A stretch of 11,769 bases of DNA, taken from Sediminibacterium sp. (GTDB lineage Bacteria; Bacteroidota; Bacteroidia; Chitinophagales; Chitinophagaceae). Positions 1 to 7,747 of the stretch are shown here, in pieces (the stretch's first letter is position 1; the number at the start of each line of letters is the position of its first letter). The translations under genes and the position numbers were made by a program. The notes under the pieces are model-generated. The model was given only the letters and a program-made list of their open reading frames with translations. It did not search any database and was not told where the DNA came from. Where the stretch lies: positions 1 through 11,769 of the forward strand of contig JAGNTI010000032.1 of assembly GCA_017987615.1 (NCBI GenBank). Reading direction: 5' to 3'.

Positions 1-926
1 TCATATGCTTTATCAAGTGTTAAGATCAACTTTTCTACCGAACTAATAACAGCTAGAATTACGATATCCGCTGCAATAAATTGTCCAATATTGATTTGTT
101 GATTCAGTAACAAATAAACACCCACAATTAACATAGCTGCCGTAATGATAATTTTAAAGGCTACAAGACTCCAAAACTGTGTCAATAAAATTTTGAAATA
201 GCTTGTGCGTGCAATTAAATAGTTGCTAACTAAATCATCCGTTTTATCGATATGTAAAGATGTTTTTTTAGCGTACTTAAATGTTTTGACAACCCTTGCT
301 AATTCTTGTAACCATGCCGCTGTTTTGTATTTATAGTCGCTGGCTAGTAAGTTTTTGGTAAAACCTTTAGGAAGTGTTGTTGCAAGTATAACATACAAAA
401 GCACCACTAGTACAATACCAAATGCAATAAAAACTGGGTGGTAGAGCGATAATAAAATAATACCAAACAAAATCTGAATAAATGCAGCTGGAATTTCTAG
501 TAAAATCTTTTCGATACCTTTTTGTAAAGTAATGGTATCAAAAAACCTATTGACAAGTTCTGGTAAATAATAGTTGTCTAGCTTTTCAATATTCAAATGC
601 GGAATCTTGTTTGCAAAGCTTAAAGCATCCCTGGTATAAATCTTTTGTTTGATTTTTTCAATAATTTGGAGTTGTCTAATCTGAAAAAGTCCGTTTAAAA
701 AAACGCCCAGTACGACAACCGTAATGAGTACCACAATAGACGTGGATAATGCCCCAGCCATTACAAATCCAATAATACTTTGGATGCCAAGTGGCGTAAC
801 AAGTTGCACTAAACCGGCTAGTATGGCATAAATATAAATTGCTGACACTTCTTTTTTGTCAAGCTGTAAAATAGCTATTAGTTTTCTAGCAGCTACAATG
901 GGTGAAATTTTCTTATAAGTCATCAT
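1..926 (-). CDS. ABC exporter, transmembrane half (C-terminus beyond window)
   Basis: The visible 308 residues form the N-terminal membrane domain of a fused permease-ATPase ABC exporter. I translated it from ATG at 926; a second ATG follows at 923. Hydrophobic segments lie at about 29-50, 62-82, 145-182 and 253-275. Stretches such as NYYLPELVNRFFDT (118-131), QKGIEKILLEIP (135-146) and GQFIAADIVILAVISSVEKL (281-300) are what I recognise from the Bacteroidota relatives of HlyB-type peptide or protein exporters, in a version lacking the N-terminal C39 peptidase. In such systems an HlyD-type adaptor usually follows, which would be off the left edge. The Walker motifs would also lie outside, so ATPase activity cannot be confirmed. 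The start overlaps the end of the carbonic anhydrase gene by 14 bases, implying translational coupling. The substrate is unknown. Confidence 0.85.
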   Translation of the reverse strand, partial: MMTYKKISPIVAARKLIAILQLDKKEVSAIYIYAILAGLVQLVTPLGIQSIIGFVMAGALSTSIVVLITVVVLGVFLNGLFQIRQLQIIEKIKQKIYTRDALSFANKIPHLNIEKLDNYYLPELVNRFFDTITLQKGIEKILLEIPAAFIQILFGIILLSLYHPVFIAFGIVLVVLLYVILATTLPKGFTKNLLASDYKYKTAAWLQELARVVKTFKYAKKTSLHIDKTDDLVSNYLIARTSYFKILLTQFWSLVAFKIIITAAMLIVGVYLLLNQQINIGQFIAADIVILAVISSVEKLILTLDKAY

Positions 927-1548
927 ATTTATATAAAGGGTCTATTTCAGAACATGCTTCCATTTCAAATACGGGCTTGATGATACCGTCTTTTAAGCCG
1001 TACACCCAACCATGTAAGTGTGGCCTTTGTTCATTTTGCCAAGCTTTTTGAATGATAGATGTTTTAGATAATTGTAAAACTTGTTCTTGTACATTTAATT
1101 CTACAAGGCGGTCAAACTTGCTTTCTTCGGTGGTATGCGTGTCAAGTTCTGGTTTATGAAACCTGTAAACATCCTTGATGTTTTTAAGCCACATGTTTAA
1201 TATTTTGTTGTAGCTATGGTTAGACATGGCAGCCTTAACGCCGCCACAGCCATAGTGTCCGCATACAATTACATGCTTAACTTTTAAATAGGTTACCGCA
1301 TAATCTAGTACACTTAATAAATTAACATCGGTATGTACCACCATATTGGCAATGTTTCTGTGTACAAAAATTTCGCCGGGCTGGGTATTTGTGATTTCGT
1401 TGGCTGGCACACGGCTATCGCTGCAACCAATCCATAAAAAATCAGGCGTTTGAATTTCAGAAAGCCTAGAAAAAAATCCAGGGTCATCAAGTTTACGTTC
1501 TTCTGCCCAAGCCTTATTTTCTAAAAGTAGTTTTTCGTAGATTTTCAT
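913..1548 (-). CDS. can: beta-class carbonic anhydrase
   Basis: This zinc enzyme interconverts CO2 and bicarbonate in the cytoplasm. The 211 residues match the usual length of the E. coli Can group. The diagnostic motif CSDSRVP gives the zinc ligand Cys42 and the Asp44-Arg46 pair. HYGCGG gives His98 and Cys101, so all three protein zinc ligands are present at the spacing expected for the class. GEIFVHRNIAN (58-68) is another conserved beta-CA block. The ATG at 1548 overlaps the TGA of the upstream SulP gene (ATGA), and the 3' end overlaps the ABC exporter start. The enzyme therefore probably works with the SulP transporter, either consuming or supplying bicarbonate. No odd residues are seen; I am very sure of the family. 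Confidence 0.96.
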   Translation of the reverse strand: MKIYEKLLLENKAWAEERKLDDPGFFSRLSEIQTPDFLWIGCSDSRVPANEITNTQPGEIFVHRNIANMVVHTDVNLLSVLDYAVTYLKVKHVIVCGHYGCGGVKAAMSNHSYNKILNMWLKNIKDVYRFHKPELDTHTTEESKFDRLVELNVQEQVLQLSKTSIIQKAWQNEQRPHLHGWVYGLKDGIIKPVFEMEACSEIDPLYKYDDL

Positions 1549-3101
1549 TTTTTTGTATAATTTATGAGCAAATGATTGGGATTGTATTCGTGTAAACTAA
1601 ACGAAACCGAAATGTTTTTTAAATGAACGTGACATAAAAAGTCATTTATTTCATCTATTACATCTTTGTCAATAAAGTCTGCTTTTTTAACATCAATTAA
1701 GACGTAAGAGTTGTTAGGTAGCGACTCTAACTTTTGCTTGATGATGGCTTTGTTTAAAAACGTGATATCTTTTCTAAATCTGATGAGGTATTGATTGTTG
1801 TCTTGTATCATTAATATGGCAGATTTGAAATTCCCGCGAATAATAAAAATGACACTTACAATAATGCCAATTGCGATACCAAACAATAAATTGCTAAATA
1901 AAATGGCAATGATCGTAACCAAAAAAGGAATAAACTGATTGAGACCTTTTTTAAACATCTCTTTAAATAAATTAATTCTTGCTATTTTATAACCCGTAAC
2001 AATAAGGATTGCTGCGATAGCACTTAAAGGTATTTTATTGAGTATAAATGGAATGAATGCAGCACATACGAGTATGAGCGCACCATGAAATATAGTAGAC
2101 TGTTTTGTTTTACCGCCTGCACTAACATTAGCAGAGCTTCTTACAATAACTGATGTAATAGGAAGCCCACCAATTAGACCTGATAAAATATTGCCTATTC
2201 CTTGTGCCTTTAACTCTTGATTAGATGGAGTTACTCTTTTTAAAGGATCTAATTTATCGATAGCCTCAATCCCTAAAAGTGTTTCAAGCGAAGCAATCAC
2301 TGCTAGCATAAATCCAGCAAGCCAAACCTCATGGTTACCAATTTCATGAAAGTTAGGAGATGTAAAAAATGATAAAAAATCTTGCATAGTATTAGCAACA
2401 GGTAGCGATACCAAATGTTTTTGTTCAAGTGGTGCCATTTGTAATATATCTGCACTATACGTGTTAAGCAAAACTGCTAACAGTACAACAACGAGTGGAC
2501 CTGGTACATAATGAATCCATTTACTACTTTTGTAATTGAACTGCTCCCAAAGTATTAATAAAATTAAAGACACTATACCAATGAGCACTGACATGGGTGT
2601 CAAAAACTCTACCGCTGTTAAAATAGTGGTGATGGTATTGTTGTGGTCATCTTGTAAAAAAGATTCGTCTCCTTCAAAATCTGCATCATAGCCTAGTAAA
2701 TGCGGAATTTGTTTCATCATTAAAATTATTCCAATAGCTGCTACCATTCCTTTAATCACAGCATTGGGAATATAGTCTCCCACAATTCCACCTTTTAAAA
2801 AGGCAAATAAAATTTGAAAAGCTCCAGCAATTAAAACAGCCAATAAAAATGTTTCAAAACTTCCTAATTTAATAAGCATGGCAGATACCACAAATGTTAA
2901 ACTAGCCGCGGGTCCAGAAACACTTAACTGTGATCCGCTTAATTGTCCAACTACAATTCCTCCAATGATACCTGCAATAATGCCTGAAAAAATTGGTGTT
3001 CCAGATGCAAGCGCAATGCCAACACAAAGTGGTAGTGCTACAAGTAGTACTACAATGGATGCAGAAAGGTTGTCACCTAGGTGCGTATATAATTTTTTCA
3101 T
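1545..3101 (-). CDS. SulP family inorganic anion transporter, probably bicarbonate
   Basis: A 518-residue inner-membrane transporter. Residues 10-425 are mostly hydrophobic helices typical of the SLC26/SulP fold. Conserved blocks include the TM3 region SGPAASLTF (62-70), SLETLLGIEAIDKL (271-284) and QGIGNILSGLIGGLPITSV (300-318), which is followed by RSSANVSAGG. Residues about 436-516 resemble a short, degenerate C-terminal STAS domain (YVLIDVKKADFID at 466-478). SulP proteins carry sulfate, bicarbonate or other anions. The overlapping carbonic anhydrase gene favours bicarbonate, as in the cyanobacterial SulP transporter BicA, but this is inference and sulfate remains possible. No sulfate-assimilation genes are nearby. 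The start is the ATG at 3101, 59 bases after the stop of the small upstream gene, so it may be cotranscribed with that gene or have its own promoter in the gap. Confidence 0.92.
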   Translation of the reverse strand: MKKLYTHLGDNLSASIVVLLVALPLCVGIALASGTPIFSGIIAGIIGGIVVGQLSGSQLSVSGPAASLTFVVSAMLIKLGSFETFLLAVLIAGAFQILFAFLKGGIVGDYIPNAVIKGMVAAIGIILMMKQIPHLLGYDADFEGDESFLQDDHNNTITTILTAVEFLTPMSVLIGIVSLILLILWEQFNYKSSKWIHYVPGPLVVVLLAVLLNTYSADILQMAPLEQKHLVSLPVANTMQDFLSFFTSPNFHEIGNHEVWLAGFMLAVIASLETLLGIEAIDKLDPLKRVTPSNQELKAQGIGNILSGLIGGLPITSVIVRSSANVSAGGKTKQSTIFHGALILVCAAFIPFILNKIPLSAIAAILIVTGYKIARINLFKEMFKKGLNQFIPFLVTIIAILFSNLLFGIAIGIIVSVIFIIRGNFKSAILMIQDNNQYLIRFRKDITFLNKAIIKQKLESLPNNSYVLIDVKKADFIDKDVIDEINDFLCHVHLKNISVSFSLHEYNPNHLLINYTKK

Positions 3102-3130
3102 TTATTGTATTTGATAAAACCCAAATTAAT

Positions 3131-3143
3131 CTAGTTGTACTAG
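3131..3143. repeat. short inverted repeat upstream of the SulP gene
   Basis: CTAGT-TGT-ACTAG is a perfect inverted repeat with 5-base arms and a 3-base centre, located 30 bases before the SulP start codon and 17 bases after the stop of the small upstream gene. No T-run follows on the minus strand, so it is not a standard terminator. It could be an operator or chance. The rest of the 59-base gap shows only a one-mismatch -7-like element, TTAATTTG, at 3129-3122. Confidence 0.3.
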
Positions 3144-3160
3144 TAGATATGCGAACCTGC

Positions 3161-3466
3161 TTATGCAAATAATTTGTTGGGCGGCGGGACGGGTACATCG
3201 CTAATATGATGTACGGGTAAGCTGGTTTGAAATGCAGCGTATGCAGTTGTTAAACTGTTTTGTAAGTTAACTTGGTAATGGACTTCTTGATCTTGGTTGT
3301 CAACGAATGAATCGTTGCATTTACTCAATTCTTTAATGCTTGCGCCAGAACAATTAATTTCTTCATTTAGCTGGTTGTCAAATAGGATTTCACCTATTTC
3401 ACGAACGGGTAACACCTGTATCAGGAGCACCCCCAGTAAAATGATATTTATAAAAGTTCTTTTCAT
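3161..3466 (-). CDS. small exported or membrane-anchored protein, function unknown
   Basis: I do not recognise this 101-residue protein. It starts MKRTF and has a hydrophobic stretch at about 4-20 (FINIILLGVLLIQVLPV), so it is a secreted or N-terminally anchored protein; no clear signal peptidase site or lipobox is visible. The mature part is polar, has two cysteines (39 and 50) and ends in a Pro-rich tail (HHISDVPVPPPNKLFA). A GTG seven codons upstream (3487) would extend the frame, but it overlaps the predicted -7 element, so I prefer ATG at 3466. It sits just upstream of the SulP - carbonic anhydrase - ABC genes on the same strand, which may reflect cotranscription. The frame is open and preceded by a good promoter match, which argues for a real gene. 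Confidence 0.6.
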   Translation of the reverse strand: MKRTFINIILLGVLLIQVLPVREIGEILFDNQLNEEINCSGASIKELSKCNDSFVDNQDQEVHYQVNLQNSLTTAYAAFQTSLPVHHISDVPVPPPNKLFA

Positions 3467-3475
3467 AATGATGTA

Positions 3476-3503
3476 CAAATATAGCACCCGGGTATTACAA
3501 CAA
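3476..3503 (-). promoter_or_regulatory. predicted Bacteroidota promoter for the small gene
   Basis: On the minus strand TATATTTG (3483-3476) matches the -7 consensus TAnnTTTG exactly. TTG (3503-3501) lies 17 bases upstream as a -33 element. Transcription would start near 3470, only a few bases before the ATG at 3466, giving an almost leaderless mRNA. The elements are seen in the sequence; promoter function is inferred. Confidence 0.45.
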
Positions 3504-3510
3504 TTGGAGT

Positions 3511-3525
3511 GTTAAATAGTTTAAC
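3511..3525. repeat. operator-like palindrome upstream of the small gene promoter
   Basis: GTTAAA-TAG-TTTAAC is a perfect inverted repeat with 6-base arms around 3 bases. It lies 7 bases upstream of the predicted -33 TTG of the small gene, where an activator or repressor could bind. It is also downstream of fabG on the same strand, but no T-run follows, so a terminator is less likely. A further pair of direct repeats, TGACAA at 3544-3549 and 3555-3560, lies 11 bases apart in the same 106-base gap. Confidence 0.35.
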
Positions 3526-3572
3526 AAGTTTATAAGCATTATTTGACAACGATATGACAATCAATAATTTAT

Positions 3573-4328
3573 TTAAATGTTTAAACCGCCACAGGCGCTA
3601 ATTACCTGCCCGGTAACATATGAGCTCATATCACTCGCTAAAAAAAGTGTGGTATTAGCAATTTCTTCTGCCTTACCAAACCTACCTAACGGTATTTTGC
3701 TTAAAAAGGCAGTAGCGGCTTCTCCTTCTTTTAAGTAATGGGTCATATCGGTTTCAACAAAACCAGGGGCAATGGCATTGCATCTAATATTTCTGCTTCC
3801 AAGTTCTAGGGCCACAGATTTTGTAAATCCAATAATGCCCGCTTTACTTGCTGCATAGCTACTTTGACCAGCATTGCCTCTTATACCAATGATAGAACTC
3901 ATGTTGATAATGCTACCAGACTTTGCTTTCATCATGGGTCTGATCACCTGCTTGGTCATATTAAAAACACTCTTTAAATTGGTGTCCATCACTTCATCCC
4001 ACTGTTCTGCATTCATACGAAGCAGTAAATTATCTTTTGAAATACCTGCATTGTTCACGCAAATATCAACGGTACCAAATGTTGCAACTACATCATTTAC
4101 AAAAGCCTCACACTCTTCAAAAATGCCCGCATTGCTTTGGTAGGCTTTAGCTTTAACGCCTAGGGCTTCAATTTGGCTTACTAGCGCGTTTGCTTTTTCG
4201 GCACTACCGCTGCTTACATAGGTAAATGCGATATGGCTTCCTTGTTCTGCTAATTTTAATGCGATGGCTGCACCGATTCCACGGGCTGCACCTGTTACGA
4301 TGGAGACTTTCCCTGCTAGTAATTTCAT
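3573..4328 (-). CDS. fabG: 3-oxoacyl-ACP reductase, SDR family
   Basis: This NADPH-dependent short-chain dehydrogenase reduces 3-oxoacyl-ACP to 3-hydroxyacyl-ACP in fatty acid synthesis. At 251 residues it is the usual FabG length. Visible landmarks are the cofactor loop TGAARGIG (12-19), NNAG (92-95), Asn117, Ser145 of INMSS, and the YAASK catalytic pair Tyr158/Lys162. The end, YVTGQVISACGGLNI, is the normal FabG C-terminus. It is the last gene of the run lptB - GH3 - fabG, starting 35 bases after the GH3 stop without a promoter match in the gap. Its place behind an acyl-adenylating enzyme leaves open that it serves a specialised acyl pathway rather than bulk fatty acid synthesis. The family is certain; the exact substrate is inferred. 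Confidence 0.88.
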   Translation of the reverse strand: MKLLAGKVSIVTGAARGIGAAIALKLAEQGSHIAFTYVSSGSAEKANALVSQIEALGVKAKAYQSNAGIFEECEAFVNDVVATFGTVDICVNNAGISKDNLLLRMNAEQWDEVMDTNLKSVFNMTKQVIRPMMKAKSGSIINMSSIIGIRGNAGQSSYAASKAGIIGFTKSVALELGSRNIRCNAIAPGFVETDMTHYLKEGEAATAFLSKIPLGRFGKAEEIANTTLFLASDMSSYVTGQVISACGGLNI

Positions 4329-4363
4329 ATCTAGTATTTGTAGATATGTAAAACGAATTTTAG

Positions 4364-5881
4364 CTATGCATATTGTTGTAAAAGCAACAATAATTCATCG
4401 ATGTATCTGCGGTCGTTGCTGAGTCTTGGCACTTTATGTTGACCCCCCAGTTTTCCTTTGTTTTTAAGCCATGTATGAAATAATCCTTCCGGAAGCGCGG
4501 TAACTTTTGGAAGCCCTAAAGCGATGTCTTTGTAGCGCTTGGCTTCGTAGTCGCTATTTAAGGATTTTAAGTGCTGGTCGAGGGCTATGGTAAATGCAGC
4601 AAGGCTTTCCGGCGTGTTTTCAAACTCAATAAGCCATTCGTGTGCCCCTTGGTTTTGATCTCCAAAATAAATGGGCGCCGCTGTATAATCTTTAACCACG
4701 AGTCCGGTGCTGGCAGCTGCTGCTGCAATGGCTTTGTCGGTATTATCGACCATCACTTCTTCGCCAAATGCATTGATAAACTGTTTGAGTCTGCCCGTTA
4801 CCACAATCCGGTAAGGAGCAAGGCTTGTAAATTTAATCGTGTCTCCCACCAAATAACGCCATAGGCCACCGTTGGTGCTAATGACCAGTGCGTAATTTTT
4901 GTCAAGCTCAACTTTGTCAAGTCCTATCGTGCGGGGTTTTTCTTTTCCGTATTCTTCGGTGGGCATAAACTCATAAAAAATCCCATGGTCTAAAAACAAA
5001 AGCATGCCTTCTACACTTGGGTCATCTTGTGCTGCAAAAAATCCTTCGGAGGCATTGTACATTTCAAGATAGTTGCATCCCGGTCCAATTAATTTTTGAA
5101 ACTGCTCTTTGTAGGGCGTAAAAGAAACGCCACCATGAATGTATAATTCTAAACTAGGCCACACTTCTTTTAAAGTTTGCTTGCCTGTAATTTCTAAAAT
5201 TCTTTTGATGAGTAAAAGTGTCCAAGTAGGAACGCCAGAAATAGAAGTTACATTTTCTAGAATGGTAGATTGTGCTAGCTGTTCAATTTTTGTTTCCCAT
5301 TCATCCATCAGTGCAATGGATAATTCAGGTGTGCGAATCCAGTTTGCCCACATGGGTGTATTTTGAAGTAGTACGGCGCTTAAATCGCCCACACTAATTT
5401 CATCATTGATCTTACTTATTTGATGACTTCCACCAATCACAAGTCCTTTACCAGTTAGTAAATCACTATCATTGTTAAATTTATAATAGAGGGCTAATAC
5501 ATCTTTTGCTGCTTGGTAATGACAATCTTCTAAACTTTCTTTGGTGATAGGAATGAATTTACTTTTGTCCGAAGTGGTGCCGCTGCTTTTTGCAAACCAT
5601 TTTACTGGTGTGTTCCATAGCACTTGGTCTTCTCCCTCAAAAAGCCTGTCAATAAAGGGTTTCAGGTCTTCGTATTCGCTAATTGGAACGGCTTCTTTAA
5701 ACTTTCGAATATTAAATATTTCGTTGAAACCATATTTTCTACCAAAGGATGTGTACTGTCCATGTGTTACTAAATCTTGTAACACTTCTCTTTGTGTTGC
5801 AACAGGATTTGCTACCCATCTTTCAATATGCGCAATTCTTAATAGAGCAAGTCGTGATATGGCAGGACTTAAAAATTTCAT
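4364..5881 (-). CDS. GH3 family acyl-adenylating / acyl-acid amido synthetase-like protein
   Basis: A 505-residue soluble protein of the GH3 branch of the ANL adenylating superfamily. Plant members adenylate carboxylic acids such as indole-acetate or jasmonate and transfer them to amino acids. Visible motifs are the ATP-binding loop SSGTTSDKSKFIPIT (99-113), YNASEGFF (275-282), YLVGD (344-348), TGRLKQFINAFGEE (362-375) and the C-terminal GKLGGQHKVPRL (476-487), so the nucleotide machinery looks intact. The ATG at 5881 is 5 bases after the lptB stop, and fabG follows 35 bases later. The bacterial substrate is unknown to me. Neighbours for lipopolysaccharide export and acyl reduction suggest a fatty or hydroxy acid used in the envelope, but this is inference. 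A plant-hormone role should not be assumed from the family name. Confidence 0.9.
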   Translation of the reverse strand: MKFLSPAISRLALLRIAHIERWVANPVATQREVLQDLVTHGQYTSFGRKYGFNEIFNIRKFKEAVPISEYEDLKPFIDRLFEGEDQVLWNTPVKWFAKSSGTTSDKSKFIPITKESLEDCHYQAAKDVLALYYKFNNDSDLLTGKGLVIGGSHQISKINDEISVGDLSAVLLQNTPMWANWIRTPELSIALMDEWETKIEQLAQSTILENVTSISGVPTWTLLLIKRILEITGKQTLKEVWPSLELYIHGGVSFTPYKEQFQKLIGPGCNYLEMYNASEGFFAAQDDPSVEGMLLFLDHGIFYEFMPTEEYGKEKPRTIGLDKVELDKNYALVISTNGGLWRYLVGDTIKFTSLAPYRIVVTGRLKQFINAFGEEVMVDNTDKAIAAAAASTGLVVKDYTAAPIYFGDQNQGAHEWLIEFENTPESLAAFTIALDQHLKSLNSDYEAKRYKDIALGLPKVTALPEGLFHTWLKNKGKLGGQHKVPRLSNDRRYIDELLLLLQQYA

Positions 5882-5886
5882 GCGAA

Positions 5887-6657
5887 TTAAAGCTTAGCTT
5901 CTTTTCCCATGTCAATAATCCAATCTTTTCTACGAAGCGTAAAATTGGTTCCTAAATACAAACGTCTAACGTCCTCATCGTCTGCTAATTCTTCGGCAGT
6001 TCCGTGTTTAAATATTTTTCCTTCTATTAAAAGGTAGGCTCTATCACAAATGGACAAGGTTTCATTTACATTATGGTCTGTAATTAAAATCCCAATATTT
6101 TTTGTTTTTAATTTTGCTACTACGGTTTGAATATCTTCTACAGCAATAGGGTCAACGCCAGCAAATGGCTCATCTAATAAAATAAATTTTGGATCCACAG
6201 CAAGTGCTCTTGCGATTTCTGTTCTCCTTCTTTCTCCACCACTTAAACTATCGCCATTATTTTTTCGAACCAGTTGTAAATTAAATTCGTCGAGTAACGA
6301 TTCTAATTTTAATAATCTTTCTTCTTTTGAAAGTGTCGTCATTTCAAGTACCGCTAAAATATTATCTTCTACACTTAAACTTCTAAAAACGCTGGCCTCT
6401 TGAGGTAAATAGCCAATACCCATTTGGGCCCTTTTGTACATCGGTAGCTTTGTGATGTCTTCTTCGTTTAAAAACACGGCGCCTTCGTCCGGCTTTATAA
6501 GACCCACCACCATGTAAAAAGTAGTTGTTTTACCAGCACCATTGGGCCCGAGTAAACCTACAATTTCACCTTGTTTAACCGTAACGCTTACATTGTTTAC
6601 AACGGTTCTACCCTTGTAACTTTTTTGAAGTGCAGTTGTATGTATAATTCCGTTCAA
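5887..6657 (-). CDS. lptB: LPS export ABC transporter ATP-binding protein
   Basis: This cytoplasmic ATPase powers LptB2FGC, which extracts lipopolysaccharide from the inner membrane for transport to the outer membrane. The 256 residues contain Walker [10 protein letters not shown] (37-45), Q-loop Gln86 within [18 protein letters not shown] (the LptB hallmark), signature LSGGE (138-142), Walker B FILLDEP (158-164) with Glu163, and switch His195. No in-frame ATG precedes the Walker A, and the N-terminus has the normal length only if the TTG at 6657 is used; a TAG lies five codons further up. It is first in the run with GH3 (5-base gap) and fabG. The C-terminal tail [15 protein letters not shown] extends slightly past the usual domain end. 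lptF/lptG are not in the window. Confidence 0.93.
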   Translation of the reverse strand: MNGIIHTTALQKSYKGRTVVNNVSVTVKQGEIVGLLGPNGAGKTTTFYMVVGLIKPDEGAVFLNEEDITKLPMYKRAQMGIGYLPQEASVFRSLSVEDNILAVLEMTTLSKEERLLKLESLLDEFNLQLVRKNNGDSLSGGERRRTEIARALAVDPKFILLDEPFAGVDPIAVEDIQTVVAKLKTKNIGILITDHNVNETLSICDRAYLLIEGKIFKHGTAEELADDEDVRRLYLGTNFTLRRKDWIIDMGKEAKL

Positions 6658-6672
6658 AATAGATGGTTTCTA

Positions 6673-6680
6673 CAAAAATA
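6673..6680 (-). promoter_or_regulatory. possible -7 promoter element for lptB - GH3 - fabG
   Basis: TATTTTTG on the minus strand fits TAnnTTTG and lies 15 bases before the TTG start of lptB. No TTG is found at the expected -33 distance, so the match is partial. The same bases follow a weak 6-pair stem at 6680-6694 and could instead be read as a poor terminator. Confidence 0.3.
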
Positions 6681-6741
6681 GGGCTTCTAACCCTCTTCTG
6701 TATCAGGATTTGAGGCCCATAGTCCTTTTTATAAAGCCATT

Positions 6742-6773
6742 TTGGCTGTATATTGCAACAATTTTAATATTTG
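6742..6773 (+). promoter_or_regulatory. possible metF promoter
   Basis: TTG at 6742-6744 is followed after 21 bases by AATATTTG (6766-6773), one mismatch from TAnnTTTG. Initiation near 6779 would give a leader of about 15 bases before the ATG at 6794. This supports the later start for metF over the longer open frame from 6710. Confidence 0.35.
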
Positions 6774-6793
6774 CCCCCCACAAAGCAGCAATC

Positions 6794-7747
6794 ATGAAAG
6801 TAACGGATCATTTACAGCAGGCAAAAGACACCCTTATTTCTTTTGAAGTGTTACCTCCGCTAAAAGGTAAGACCATCAATACTTTATATGAGCATTTAGA
6901 CCCTTTAATGGAGTTTAAACCTTCTTGGATTAATGTGACCTACCACCGTAGTGAAACCATGTTCAAGAAAAAAATAGATGGCACTTTTGAAAAAGTAGAT
7001 GTTCGTAAACGCCCAGGTACCGTAGGTATTTGTGCCGCTATTATGAACCACTATCAAGTGGACGCTATTCCACACATTATTTGTGGTGGATTTACCAAAA
7101 GAGAAACAGAAGACGCTTTAATTGATTTAGACTTTTTAGGTATTGACAATGCACTTGTGTTAAGAGGAGATGCTGCAAAAAATGAATCTTCATTTGAGCC
7201 GGAAAAAGATGGCAATCATTTTGCTATTGATTTAATTAGACAAGTAAACAACATGAACAATGGTGTTTATTTAGATGAAGACATTAAAAACGGCGGGCAA
7301 ACAAAATTTTGTATGGGTGTTGCAGGATATCCAGAAAAACATTTTGAAGCACCCAATTTAGAAATTGATTTAAAGCATTTAAAAAACAAAGTGGATGAAG
7401 GCGCAAGCTACATCATGACACAGATGTTTTTTGACAATCAAAAATTTTATGATTTCGTGAAAGCCTGTAGGGATATGGGTATTAGCGTTCCTATCATACC
7501 CGGACTTAAGCCTATTACAAATAAAAAACAACTTTCTGTTTTACCCCGAATATTCCATGTAGACATTCCTACAGATTTGTCTAATGCAATTAATAAATGT
7601 AAAACAGATGCCGATTGCGAACAAGTTGGAACCGAATGGTTGATACAGCAAAGTAGGGAGCTTAAAGCTTTTGGCGTACCTGTACTACATTATTACACCT
7701 TAGGAAAACCAAAAGTGATCTTTAACGCAGTTAAAGAATTGGTGTAA
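6794..7747 (+). CDS. metF: 5,10-methylenetetrahydrofolate reductase
   Basis: This FAD-dependent enzyme reduces methylene-THF to 5-methyl-THF, the methyl donor for methionine synthesis. I chose ATG at 6794 (317 residues), because the frame back to 6710 adds 28 hydrophobic residues absent from the family and runs through the likely promoter. Motifs are FEVLPP (17-22, with the conserved Glu18 as in FEFFPP of E. coli), LRGD in the FAD region, VAGYPEKHFEA, and TQMFFDN near the substrate site. Length and fold correspond to the bacterial MetF catalytic domain without a eukaryotic regulatory extension. It is divergent from lptB and converges on the thioredoxin-like gene. No methionine synthase gene or obvious riboswitch is visible beside it; the 5' leader is too short for one. 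Confidence 0.95.
   Translation: MKVTDHLQQAKDTLISFEVLPPLKGKTINTLYEHLDPLMEFKPSWINVTYHRSETMFKKKIDGTFEKVDVRKRPGTVGICAAIMNHYQVDAIPHIICGGFTKRETEDALIDLDFLGIDNALVLRGDAAKNESSFEPEKDGNHFAIDLIRQVNNMNNGVYLDEDIKNGGQTKFCMGVAGYPEKHFEAPNLEIDLKHLKNKVDEGASYIMTQMFFDNQKFYDFVKACRDMGISVPIIPGLKPITNKKQLSVLPRIFHVDIPTDLSNAINKCKTDADCEQVGTEWLIQQSRELKAFGVPVLHYYTLGKPKVIFNAVKELV

Noticed and set aside
2878..3114. 78-codon plus-strand frame opposite the SulP start
   Set aside because: It lies antisense to the well-conserved SulP N-terminus, has no promoter or family resemblance, and is a shadow frame.
4364..5881. Reading the GH3 gene as evidence of auxin conjugation or transfer from plants
   Set aside because: GH3 proteins are widespread in Bacteroidota, and the gene has the same base composition as its neighbours and sits in a tight operon.
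6676..6694. Stem AGGGTT-AGA-AGCCCT followed by a T-run on the minus strand, resembling a terminator
   Set aside because: The stem is only six pairs with a G-T wobble, it points into lptB rather than ending a gene, and the T-run is also the best -7 element for lptB.
6710..6793. N-terminal extension of metF by 28 residues
   Set aside because: The added residues are hydrophobic, absent from the MetF family, and overlap the likely promoter; the ATG at 6794 gives the normal protein.
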